Below are positions 1 to 5,121 of a DNA stretch of 5,121 nucleotides, one piece after another. Under the pieces are notes generated by a model that worked only from the letters and a program-made list of their open reading frames with translations, was not told the origin of the DNA and ran no database searches. The stretch covers positions 1 through 5,121 of the forward strand of contig JAHCKF010000268.1 of assembly GCA_026125925.1 (NCBI GenBank). Direction: 5' to 3'. A program made the position numbers and the translations under genes. The stretch is from Pseudolabrys sp. Its GTDB lineage: Bacteria; Pseudomonadota; Alphaproteobacteria; Rhizobiales; Xanthobacteraceae. Every line of letters begins with the position of its first letter. Positions within the stretch are counted from its first letter, which is position 1.

Positions 1-6
1 CAAACC

Positions 7-1209
7 GTGGCCCAGCCGCGGCGCGGCCGGCCGCGCTCGCTGTCCGGCGCCACCATCCTGCAACTAGTGCCCTCGCTGACCGACGACTCCGTCGGCCAGG
101 CGGCGGTCGAGATCGCGCTGACGCTGCTCAAGGCCGGCGCGCGCGCCATCATCGCCGGCGGCGACGGCCCGCTGGTCGGCGAACTGCGCACCTTCGGCGG
201 CGAGTGGCTGTCCATGACGACGGACACCGTCAACCCGCTGCGCGTCGGCAGCAATACGCGCCATTTGCAACGGTTGATCGCCGGCGAGCGCATCGACATC
301 ATTCACGCGCACTGCGCCTCGGCGGCGCGCAGCGCGCTGGCCGCGACCGCGCGTCAGCCGGTCTATCTGGTCACGTCGTTCCCCGACCGGCTGCAGAGCA
401 ACTCGTCGCTGCACACCTATCTGCAACGGCCTCTGGCGCTGGGCGATCGCGTCATCGCGCCGTCGAGCTACATCTCGCGGGCGATGATCGAGCGTTACGG
501 CATCCCGCCCGATCGCATCACCGTCATTCCGCGCGCCGTCGATACGGCGACGTTCTCGCCGACCTTCACCAACGCCGATCGCATCGCCGCGATGCGGCGG
601 GCGTGGGGGCTGCTGCCGCACATGCGTATCGTACTGGTGTCCGGGCGCGTCGCGCCGTGGAACGGGCAGATGAGCATGATCGACGCGGCGCGGCTGATGG
701 TGTCGGACGGCAAGCGCAATATCGCGTTTGTTTTCGTCGGCGAAGACCGCAGCCATCCGGCCTACCGCCACACGCTGATCAAGCGCGCACGCGATCTCGG
801 CGTCGATACATTGATCCGCATCGTCGGCCATTGTCCCGATATGCCGACCGCGCTGGCCGCCGCCGACGTCGTCGTCGTGCCGTCGCTGCAGCCGCCGCTC
901 ACCGGCCGCGCCGCGGCGGAGGGTCAGGCGCTTGGCCGTCCGGTGGTAACGACCGCCGTCGGCGCGCTGCCGGAGAATGTGCTGGCGCCGCCGCGCATGC
1001 GCGAAGATTTGCGCACCGGCTGGATCGTGCGCCCCGGCAACGCCACCGAGCTGGCGCGCGCCACGACGGCCGCGCTCAATCTCGACGCGACGACCTACGA
1101 GGCGCTCGGCGCGCGGGCGCGACAATTCGCCGAGTTCATGTTTTCCCCGCCGAGCGTTGCCGAGGCCATTCGCGGCGTTTATACCTCATTGCTGGCGCGC
1201 GACGCTTGA
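7..1209 (+). CDS. Family 4 glycosyltransferase (GT-B fold), first copy of a tandem pair, with degenerate donor-site motifs
   Basis: Probably a cytoplasmic retaining glycosyltransferase for a surface glycan; acceptor and sugar donor cannot be read from the sequence. The 400-residue product has an N-terminal Rossmann half (residues about 15-190, with IIHAHCASA at 98-106 and VIPRAVDTATFSP at 173-185) and a C-terminal donor-binding half (about 205-390, with FVFVGED at 241-247 and GRPVVTT at 310-316), the usual order and size for GT4. Key positions deviate from the family. The GRLxxxKG phosphate-binding motif reads GRVAPWNG, so Lys is Asn219. In the EX7E motif the first Glu is Pro297, while Glu305 remains. 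The N-terminal GGAE-like segment reads LTDDSVGQAAVE. Activity is therefore doubtful. The start is the first visible one (GTG at 7), but the frame is open to the window edge, so the gene may begin further upstream. A paralogue follows after 14 bp, implying one operon. Confidence 0.88.
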   Translation: MAQPRRGRPRSLSGATILQLVPSLTDDSVGQAAVEIALTLLKAGARAIIAGGDGPLVGELRTFGGEWLSMTTDTVNPLRVGSNTRHLQRLIAGERIDIIHAHCASAARSALAATARQPVYLVTSFPDRLQSNSSLHTYLQRPLALGDRVIAPSSYISRAMIERYGIPPDRITVIPRAVDTATFSPTFTNADRIAAMRRAWGLLPHMRIVLVSGRVAPWNGQMSMIDAARLMVSDGKRNIAFVFVGEDRSHPAYRHTLIKRARDLGVDTLIRIVGHCPDMPTALAAADVVVVPSLQPPLTGRAAAEGQALGRPVVTTAVGALPENVLAPPRMREDLRTGWIVRPGNATELARATTAALNLDATTYEALGARARQFAEFMFSPPSVAEAIRGVYTSLLARDA

Positions 1210-1223
1210 GGGACCGTAACCGA

Positions 1224-2501
1224 ATGTCGAGTGCTCCGGCGTCTCAACCAGCCGAACCAGGCCGCGTCGCCGAACCGACCCCGATCCCCGCGAACTCCAA
1301 CACGGCCGCTGCCAAACCGCTCACGGTGCTGATCGTGGTGCCGACGCTCGGCGCCGGCGCCGCCGAACACGGCGCGGTCGAGCTGGTGCGGTTGCTGCGC
1401 GCGGCCGGTCATCACGCCATCGTCGCGGCGCGCGCCGGCCGGCTGCTCGGCGCCGTCACCGCGCTTGGCGGCGAGTTCGTTCCGCTCGATGTCGCGAGCA
1501 AGAACCCGGTCGTCATGCTGCGCAATGCCGCCGCGCTGGTCCGCCTCGCGCGACGCCGTCATTGCGATGTCATCCATGCGCTCGGCCGCGCCGGGGCGTG
1601 GAGCGCCTCGCTCGCCGCGCGGCGCTGCAACGTCCCGTTCGTCACCGGCTGGTTCAAGGGCTTCCGCGAACAGAACGTTCTCAAGCGGCTCTATAACGGC
1701 GTCATGGCGCGCGGCGATCACGTCATCGCCACCAGCGAGGACATCGCGCAGCTCATCCACGAACGCTACGGCACGCCGTGGGAGCGGCTGGCCGTGGTGC
1801 CGCTGAGCATCGACTTCGCGCCGTTCGATCCGGCCCAGGTGGCCCGCCAGCGCGTCACCGCCATGCGCAAGGCGTGGGGTGTTGAACCGGAAACGAGGGT
1901 AATCCTGGTCACCGGCCGTATCGTCCGCCGCAAGGGCCATCATGTGGTGGTCAAGGCGCTCAAGCGCCTCAAGGACATGGGCCTCACCGATTTCCTCTGC
2001 GTCTTCGTCGGCGAAGACCACGGCCGCACCACCTACACCGGTGAGCTGTGGGATCTGGTCCTGGCCAGCGGCGTCATGGACCACGTCCGCATGGCCGCCC
2101 CGGTCCGCGACATGCCGGCGGCCTATGCGGCCGCCTCGGTCGTGGTCTCGGCCGCGGTCCAGCTCGAGGGCGTGCAGCGCGCCATCCTCGAGGCCCAGGC
2201 GATGGCCCGGCCGGTCATCGTGTCCGATCTGGCCGCCGGTCCCGACGTGGTGCTCACCGCGCCCGCCGTGCCGGACAACCGGGTTTCGGGGCTGCGCTTC
2301 CCGTCAGGCGACGAGGCGGCGCTGGCCGGCGCGCTGATGCGGCTGTTGGCCATGCCGGAAACCGCCCGCGGCGCCATGGGCCGGCGGGGCCGCGCCTGGG
2401 TGCTCGATCATTTCGATGCCGACAGGGGCGCCCGGCGCATGCTGGCGCTCTACCAAGACGTCGTGAAAACCCCTGCGGGCGGCGCCGATACCGTCATTTG
2501 A
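1224..2501 (+). CDS. Family 4 glycosyltransferase (GT-B fold), second copy of the tandem pair, motifs intact
   Basis: Predicted retaining glycosyltransferase using a nucleotide-sugar donor, likely acting at the cytoplasmic face in exopolysaccharide or lipopolysaccharide synthesis (inference; substrate unknown). The product is 425 residues. Residues 1-30 are an Ala/Pro-rich, probably disordered tail. The N-terminal Rossmann half starts at LTVLIVVPTLGAGAAEHGAVE (33-53). The C-terminal half carries GRIVRRKG (231-238, with Arg232 and Lys237), FVGED (261-265), and EGVQRAILE (315-323), an intact EX7E motif with Glu315 and Glu323. It aligns throughout with the upstream gene (MRRAWG/MRKAWG, FVFVGED/CVFVGED, DMPTALAAADVVV/DMPAAYAAASVVV), so the two are tandem paralogues. 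ATG at 1224 is chosen because GAGGGA at 1208-1213, overlapping the upstream stop codon, gives a ribosome site 10 nt away, and because the upstream part of this frame overlaps the first gene. The 14-bp gap implies cotranscription. Confidence 0.93.
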   Translation: MSSAPASQPAEPGRVAEPTPIPANSNTAAAKPLTVLIVVPTLGAGAAEHGAVELVRLLRAAGHHAIVAARAGRLLGAVTALGGEFVPLDVASKNPVVMLRNAAALVRLARRRHCDVIHALGRAGAWSASLAARRCNVPFVTGWFKGFREQNVLKRLYNGVMARGDHVIATSEDIAQLIHERYGTPWERLAVVPLSIDFAPFDPAQVARQRVTAMRKAWGVEPETRVILVTGRIVRRKGHHVVVKALKRLKDMGLTDFLCVFVGEDHGRTTYTGELWDLVLASGVMDHVRMAAPVRDMPAAYAAASVVVSAAVQLEGVQRAILEAQAMARPVIVSDLAAGPDVVLTAPAVPDNRVSGLRFPSGDEAALAGALMRLLAMPETARGAMGRRGRAWVLDHFDADRGARRMLALYQDVVKTPAGGADTVI

Positions 2502-2566
2502 GCGCAAATGGCGAACCGCTGCTTAATCCTGTTTCGACGCAAAACGTGACCCGGAACCGCGTTGAC

Positions 2567-2589
2567 AGATCGGGGGTTACTACCGATCT
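2567..2589 (+). terminator. Hairpin after the glycosyltransferase pair, possible weak terminator
   Basis: A perfect 7-bp inverted repeat, AGATCGG (2567-2573) and CCGATCT (2583-2589), encloses a 9-nt loop and is followed only by TTC. It lies 65 bp after the stop of the second glycosyltransferase. The short U-tract makes it at best a weak intrinsic terminator. It could instead be a protein-binding palindrome or part of a leader. Confidence 0.35.
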
Positions 2590-2591
2590 TT

Positions 2592-2626
2592 CAGGGGTGG
2601 GCGGCTGTTTTCGCGCCCTACCCCTG
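2592..2626 (+). terminator. GC-rich bulged hairpin between the glycosyltransferase operon and infC
   Basis: CAGGGGT-GGGCG (2592-2603) pairs with CGCCC-T-ACCCCTG (2614-2626), giving a 12-bp stem with one bulged T at 2619 and a 10-nt loop. No U-tract follows. It directly follows the hairpin ending at 2589. The likeliest reading is 3'-end formation or RNA stabilisation for the upstream operon. If transcription of infC begins further upstream than proposed here, it would lie in the infC leader instead. Confidence 0.4.
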
Positions 2627-2645
2627 TATCTGCCACGGCGTCCTT

Positions 2646-2674
2646 TTGGATTTACCCGCGTCAGATGTTATAGA
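2646..2674 (+). promoter_or_regulatory. Candidate sigma-70-type promoter for infC
   Basis: TTGGAT (2646-2651), a 17-nt spacer and TATAGA (2669-2674) resemble -35 and -10 boxes (3/6 and 4/6 matches to TTGACA and TATAAT). Transcription would start near 2681, giving a leader of about 30 nt that contains the Shine-Dalgarno. This is the best-spaced candidate between the upstream operon and infC, but it is inferred from consensus only. Confidence 0.4.
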
Positions 2675-2695
2675 AAGCCACTGTCGCAACAGCAG

Positions 2696-2712
2696 AGGAG
2701 AGAAGTGCCATT
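2696..2712 (+). promoter_or_regulatory. Shine-Dalgarno and ATT initiation codon of infC
   Basis: AGGAG at 2696-2700, within a run of purines, lies 9 nt before ATT at 2710-2712. The first in-frame ATG (2722) is 21 nt away, too far for normal use. A GTG at 2705 is in another frame. The ribosome site therefore decides the start in favour of ATT, the rare codon known to initiate infC in Escherichia coli and relatives. Confidence 0.8.
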
Positions 2713-3249
2713 CGTCGTCCGATGAAAGCCGCGATGCCCGCCCCGAAGGATGGTCCGCGCGTCAACGAAGAGATCCGCTCCCGCGAGGTTCAGCTGATCG
2801 ATGCCACCGGTGAAAACAAAGGTGTCGTCACCACCGAAACCGCCATTGGGCTAGCCCAGGCGGCCGGGCTTGATCTTGTTGAGATCGCCCCGAATTCCAC
2901 GCCGCCTGTCGCCAAGATTCTGGATTACGGCAAGTACAAATTCCAGGCGCAGAAGAAGGCCGCGGAAGCCCGCAAGAAGCAGAAGGTCGTCGAAATCAAG
3001 GAGATCAAACTCCGCCCGATGATCGACGACCACGATTACCAGGTGAAGATGCGCTCGATGCAGCGGTTCTTCGAGGAAGGCGACAAGGTCAAAATCACCT
3101 TGCGTTTCCGCGGCCGCGAAATGGCGCACCAGGAGCTTGGTTACAAGCTGCTGCAGCGCGTGAAGGAAGACACCGACAAGATTTCCAAGGTCGAGTCGGA
3201 ACCGCGCTTTGAAGGCCGCCAGATGGTGATGCTGCTGGCGCCGCGTTAA
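2710..3249 (+). CDS. infC: Translation initiation factor IF-3, ATT start
   Basis: IF-3 binds the 30S ribosomal subunit, prevents premature 50S joining and checks start-codon and initiator-tRNA pairing. The product is 179 residues, normal for the family. The N-domain spans about 17-85 and includes the IF-3 signature [14 protein letters not shown] (69-82). A lysine-rich linker (83-98, AAEARKKQK) follows, then the C-domain from [18 protein letters not shown] to the end, with [12 protein letters not shown] (133-144) and the typical terminus [11 protein letters not shown]. Starting at ATT 2710 gives the N-terminus [23 protein letters not shown], which has the MRRP start I recall for alphaproteobacterial IF-3. 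Starting at ATG 2722 would remove four residues and leave poor Shine-Dalgarno spacing. In E. coli the AUU start lets IF-3 repress its own translation, and the same autoregulation is inferred here. rpmI and rplT, the usual partners in many bacteria, do not follow. A strong terminator lies 26 bp downstream. Confidence 0.97.
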   Translation: MRRPMKAAMPAPKDGPRVNEEIRSREVQLIDATGENKGVVTTETAIGLAQAAGLDLVEIAPNSTPPVAKILDYGKYKFQAQKKAAEARKKQKVVEIKEIKLRPMIDDHDYQVKMRSMQRFFEEGDKVKITLRFRGREMAHQELGYKLLQRVKEDTDKISKVESEPRFEGRQMVMLLAPR

Positions 3250-3275
3250 TTCAGCGGTCCTTGATCTGAAGCTAG

Positions 3276-3303
3276 AAAACGCGCCGGCAAACCGGCGCGT
3301 TTT
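3276..3303 (+). terminator. Strong intrinsic terminator of infC, probably bidirectional
   Basis: A perfect 12-bp stem, AAAACGCGCCGG (3276-3287) with CCGGCGCGTTTT (3292-3303), closes on a CAAA loop and is followed by GCTTTTC. It starts 26 bp after the infC stop. The A4/T4 ends of the stem supply a U-tract in both directions, so it could also stop transcripts arriving from the convergent minus-strand gene at 3454-3825. Confidence 0.92.
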
Positions 3304-3311
3304 GCTTTTCT

Positions 3312-3421
3312 TCACCTCTCCCATAGGGAGAGGTCGGCATGCGAAGCATGCCGGGTGAGGGGTTACAAACATCAAGGACACTCGCCCGCTCACCCCAACC
3401 CTCTCCCCCAAGGGGAGAGGG
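3312..3421. repeat. Intergenic palindromic repeat cluster (three hairpins)
   Basis: Three tight hairpins lie in tandem. The first is ACCTCTCCC / GGGAGAGGT (3314-3322 with 3326-3334, loop ATA). The second is CGGCATGC / GCATGCCG (3335-3342 with 3346-3353, loop GAA). The third is CCCTCTCCCC / GGGGAGAGGG (3399-3408 with 3412-3421, loop CAA). TCACC (3312-3316) can also pair with GGTGA (3354-3358), enclosing the first two hairpins as a three-way junction, and GGGTGAG (3353-3359) can pair with CTCACCC (3389-3395). The first and third hairpins are related versions of one unit. This looks like a dispersed extragenic palindromic element of the kind common in Hyphomicrobiales genomes (recalled, not searched). 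It sits between two convergent genes and codes for nothing visible. Confidence 0.75.
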
Positions 3422-3453
3422 AGTGCGCCGAGTTCAGGGCGTGGCCCTCAAAA

Positions 3454-3825
3454 TCACCTTCGTTCCGCCTCCCAGCGCCCCGCGCAGGAGCCGCTGTTGC
3501 CGGTGCCTTTCCACGTCCCGGTGCCGCTGCTGGCGGACAATTTGCCGGCGCCGTTGGCGCCCTGCTCGCCGAGACGGATGTTCACCTTGACGGCGCCGTT
3601 CGCCGCCACCGAACCGGAGAAATCGACCTTCTCCGGGCCGGCATAGCGGATCCTGCCGTTCGTCACCGCCACTTCGTAGCGATAGGCCTGGTCGCAATTG
3701 CCCTGTTCGGTGACGACCAGAACGCTCCAGCGGCCGTCATGAGTGGCGGCCTGCGCCGGCGCGGCAGCGCCCGCGAACGCCAGAACGAGCGCAAGGCCCG
3801 TCAGTTTGATCGAATGTTGTGTCAC
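3454..3825 (-). CDS. Small Sec-exported protein of unknown function
   Basis: The 123-residue product has a clear type I signal peptide: Lys7 in the n-region, hydrophobic core LTGLALVLAFAGAAA (8-22), and cleavage predicted after AQA26. The mature part, about 97 residues, should be periplasmic or released. It is rich in Gly, Ser, Thr and short alternating strands (WSVLVVTEQ, YRYEVAVTNGRIRYA, AVKVNIRL), consistent with a small beta-sheet protein. Cys44 and Cys114 are the only cysteines and could form a disulfide bridging nearly the whole mature domain. It ends GTGTWKGTGNSGSCAGRWEAERR. I do not recognise a named family; similar short secreted proteins are usually annotated as hypothetical in this bacterial group. 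The start is GTG (3825-3823), strongly supported by a perfect AGGAGG (3838-3833) seven bases upstream; residues 2-20 contain no methionine. No convincing promoter was found. Confidence 0.87.
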   Translation of the reverse strand: MTQHSIKLTGLALVLAFAGAAAPAQAATHDGRWSVLVVTEQGNCDQAYRYEVAVTNGRIRYAGPEKVDFSGSVAANGAVKVNIRLGEQGANGAGKLSASSGTGTWKGTGNSGSCAGRWEAERR

Positions 3826-3832
3826 CTGGTCG

Positions 3833-3838
3833 CCTCCT
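3833..3838 (-). promoter_or_regulatory. Ribosome binding site fixing the GTG start of the secreted-protein gene
   Basis: On the minus strand AGGAGG (complement of CCTCCT at 3833-3838) lies 7 nt before the GTG at 3825-3823. This is a consensus Shine-Dalgarno at ideal spacing and supports the non-ATG start, which in turn gives an intact signal peptide. Confidence 0.85.
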
Positions 3839-3884
3839 GATCGGGGGCGACTCTACACGGCAACGATAACAACCACGCGGTAAC

Positions 3885-3924
3885 GTGACGTGCGCCGGCC
3901 CCGGCTGGCAACGCCGCACGTCAC
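3885..3924. repeat. Perfect 10-bp inverted repeat between the methyltransferase and secreted-protein genes
   Basis: GTGACGTGCG (3885-3894) and CGCACGTCAC (3915-3924) are exact inverse complements separated by 20 nt of GC-rich sequence. Next to the left arm ACGTG occurs twice in tandem (3883-3892). On the minus strand the repeat lies 23 bp past the methyltransferase stop and 60 bp before the secreted-protein start. No T-run follows on either strand, so an intrinsic terminator is unlikely without help. A regulator-binding palindrome or an RNA-processing hairpin is possible. Confidence 0.5.
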
Positions 3925-3946
3925 TGCCGGTTCAATCGTGCGGCAT

Positions 3947-4912
3947 TCAGGCCCGGCGCTGCGCCCGCGCCGCCTGGCGCACTTCCTGGCCATAGCTGCC
4001 GAGCACGTTGGCGCCGACCGACCACAGCTTGTTGGCGCCACTGATAACGGTCACCAGTTCCTGGATCGGCCGCCGCTCGATCTCCTCGGGTGGACGGGAA
4101 ACAAACAGGTTGGAGTGGTAGAGCCCTTCGGTCTCCAGCCCATCGGTGTCGAGGCCGCGGGCCTCGACAGCCATGACCGCCTTTTCCATTTCGTCGCGGT
4201 TGGCGAAGCGGCGCTGCACGAAGGTGGCGCCCTCATACGGCTCGGTGACGAGGCCCTGGTCGGCCAACGTTCTGGCAATGCCGTCGAACGGGAACATGCG
4301 CAGCACGAAATTGGCGGCCCAGGGTGTGCGTCCCTTGCGCGCCACTTTGGCGATGCGCTGGAAGGTCTTCGACGTCACGTAGCCGACGCAGCCGGTCGAG
4401 ACGACGATGTCGACGTCGGCCAGGATCGCCGCCTCCGCCGCGGTTGGATCACGGCTCTCCAGATCGATGGCGAGGCCGTGGTCGAGGATACCGGCATCCT
4501 CGGCATAGCGGACCGCATTCTCCGACACGTCGAGGCCGACGACCCTGACGTCCTTGTTCTGCGGCCACGACTGGTAGAAGTGGCGATCGAGTTCGAGCAC
4601 ATCGGCGCTGTCCAAGGGCTGCAGCGACGGCGCGGTGTAGCGCTGACGCAGCGCCTCGTAATCGACCGCGTATTTCATCAGGGCGCCATTGATGGCGTAG
4701 GAGCAGCCGACGTCGAGGACGGTAACGGGCTCGGCCTGGGTTTCCTGACGGGCCTTGATGAGCTGGGCGAAGATCGGCTGAGCGAGATGCGGGATGATAT
4801 AGTCGAGCTGACCAAGGTATTTAAAGTAATTTCTAGGGTCTCTAGAAGTATAAAGGTCGGTAAAATCCATCTTTGCTTGATTGATGGTAGCATAATTGAC
4901 AGAAATATTCAT
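3947..4912 (-). CDS. Class I SAM-dependent methyltransferase, substrate unknown
   Basis: Predicted cytoplasmic methyltransferase with a Rossmann-like fold; the substrate cannot be told. The product is 321 residues. Motif I, the SAM-binding loop, is TVLDVGCSYAINGALM (64-79). The acidic residue ending strand 2 is Asp128 in VVGLDVSENAVRYAEDAG (124-141). A strand-4 region follows at ADVDIVVSTGCVGYVT (165-180). About 55 residues separate motif I from Asp128, longer than the usual 20 or so, with an insertion around 83-121 (DYEALRQRY, LELDRHFYQSW). Residues 220-321 form a C-terminal extension. ATG at 4912 is chosen because AGGAG (4926-4922) lies 9 nt upstream. No transmembrane segment or signal peptide is visible. 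The first 34 codons are AT-rich with AGA codons, unlike the rest. A catechol- or lipid-type acceptor cannot be excluded, and nothing nearby narrows it. Confidence 0.88.
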   Translation of the reverse strand: MNISVNYATINQAKMDFTDLYTSRDPRNYFKYLGQLDYIIPHLAQPIFAQLIKARQETQAEPVTVLDVGCSYAINGALMKYAVDYEALRQRYTAPSLQPLDSADVLELDRHFYQSWPQNKDVRVVGLDVSENAVRYAEDAGILDHGLAIDLESRDPTAAEAAILADVDIVVSTGCVGYVTSKTFQRIAKVARKGRTPWAANFVLRMFPFDGIARTLADQGLVTEPYEGATFVQRRFANRDEMEKAVMAVEARGLDTDGLETEGLYHSNLFVSRPPEEIERRPIQELVTVISGANKLWSVGANVLGSYGQEVRQAARAQRRA

Positions 4913-4977
4913 GCCAATATTCTCCTCTCTCCGCGCAAGGCGGGTGCCACGCCCTCATTATGTTGGTTACGGGAGAA

Positions 4978-5005
4978 ATATAACTGATCGGGGCAGTCGT
5001 CGCAA
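4978..5005 (-). promoter_or_regulatory. Candidate promoter for the methyltransferase gene
   Basis: Reading the minus strand, TTGCGA (5005-5000), a 16-nt spacer and TTATAT (4983-4978) resemble -35 and -10 boxes. This leaves a leader of roughly 60 nt before the ATG at 4912. The region is AT-richer than its surroundings. Inferred from consensus only. Confidence 0.3.
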
Positions 5006-5028
5006 CCCGCGAAGACTATGAATATCCT

Positions 5029-5121
5029 TCAAAATCGGGCCGAAACGAGCGGAATGACGGGCATTTCCTGCGTCAGGGCGCCGTCCTGCGCGAAGCGGCC
5101 GGGCCCTGCCCTCCAGGCCGT
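5029..5121 (-). CDS. Possible C-terminal end of an unidentified minus-strand gene, cut by the window edge
   Basis: On the minus strand one frame is open from the window edge to a TGA at 5031-5029, giving 30 residues that end FAQDGALTQEMPVIPLVSARF. Codon third positions are mostly G or C, as in the neighbouring genes, and the residue mix is protein-like. The other two minus frames are stopped or arginine-rich. If real, the gene would be codirectional with and 116 bp upstream of the methyltransferase. The fragment is too short to identify, and a plus-strand frame from ATG 5018 is also open, so this is tentative. Confidence 0.35.
   Translation of the reverse strand, partial: TAWRAGPGRFAQDGALTQEMPVIPLVSARF

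Noticed and set aside
64..1125. Long minus-strand open frame (353 codons) opposite the first glycosyltransferase
   Set aside because: Its translation is dominated by Arg, Asp, Gly and Ala with no fold-like pattern; it is the usual antisense shadow of a GC-rich gene whose plus-strand product has clear GT4 motifs.
1179..2084. Long minus-strand open frame (301 codons) opposite the second glycosyltransferase
   Set aside because: Same reasoning: low-complexity charged composition opposite a gene with an intact EX7E motif.
2562..2590. TTGACA (2562-2567) as the -35 box of an infC promoter
   Set aside because: A perfect -35 match, but at 16-18 nt spacing only CGATCT, GATCTT or ATCTTT is available as a -10 box, and it overlaps a hairpin arm. 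The 2646-2674 candidate is better spaced.
3312..3421. CRISPR array
   Set aside because: The repeated units are short palindromes with unequal spacing and only two related copies; there are no regular spacers and no cas genes.
4831..4847. Small inverted repeat TTCTAG/CTAGAA inside the methyltransferase start region
   Set aside because: Six bp with a 5-nt loop inside coding sequence, plausible by chance given the nearby TCT and AGA codons; not convincing as a regulatory element.
3890..4987. Plus-strand open frame of 365 codons across the methyltransferase
   Set aside because: The minus strand encodes recognisable SAM-binding motifs and has a well-placed ribosome site; the plus-strand frame lacks any recognisable motif.
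5018..5121. Plus-strand gene start at ATG 5018
   Set aside because: No Shine-Dalgarno precedes it and the 34 visible residues look non-protein-like; the minus-strand fragment reads better, though neither is certain.

Overview
The window is chromosomal DNA from a GC-rich bacterium, most likely an alphaproteobacterium of the Hyphomicrobiales (the Bradyrhizobium/Rhodopseudomonas/Xanthobacteraceae neighbourhood). This rests on very high third-position GC, an IF-3 protein of alphaproteobacterial type ([18 protein letters not shown]), and a CCTCTCCC/GGGTGAGGGG intergenic palindrome cluster of a style I recall as common in that order. The order-level placement is inference; no database search was possible.

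Layout. (1) Positions 7-2501, plus strand: two tandem, paralogous family 4 glycosyltransferases 14 bp apart. The second keeps the canonical donor-site residues, while the first has lost several. (2) Positions 2502-2709: an intergenic region with two hairpins, a candidate promoter and a strong Shine-Dalgarno. (3) Positions 2710-3249, plus strand: infC (translation initiation factor IF-3), almost certainly starting at the non-canonical codon ATT. (4) Positions 3276-3303: a strong, probably bidirectional intrinsic terminator, followed by a cluster of three palindromic hairpins at 3312-3421. (5) Positions 3454-3825, minus strand: a small Sec-exported protein of unknown function with a GTG start and two cysteines. 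(6) Positions 3947-4912, minus strand: a class I SAM-dependent methyltransferase whose first 34 codons are strikingly AT-rich compared with the rest of the gene. (7) Right edge: possibly the last 30 codons of another minus-strand gene.

How the genes relate. The two glycosyltransferases probably form an operon for an envelope or exopolysaccharide glycan, which extends off the left edge. infC looks like a separate transcription unit and is not followed by rpmI-rplT here. The convergent infC and secreted-protein genes meet over the terminator and palindrome cluster. The methyltransferase and the secreted protein share a strand but are separated by 121 bp containing an inverted repeat, so a joint role is not evident.

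I found no CRISPR array, transposase, integrase, toxin-antitoxin pair, tRNA/rRNA or recognisable defence system. The observations most worth a second look are the ATT start of infC, the degenerate tandem glycosyltransferase copy, and the compositional break inside the methyltransferase gene.
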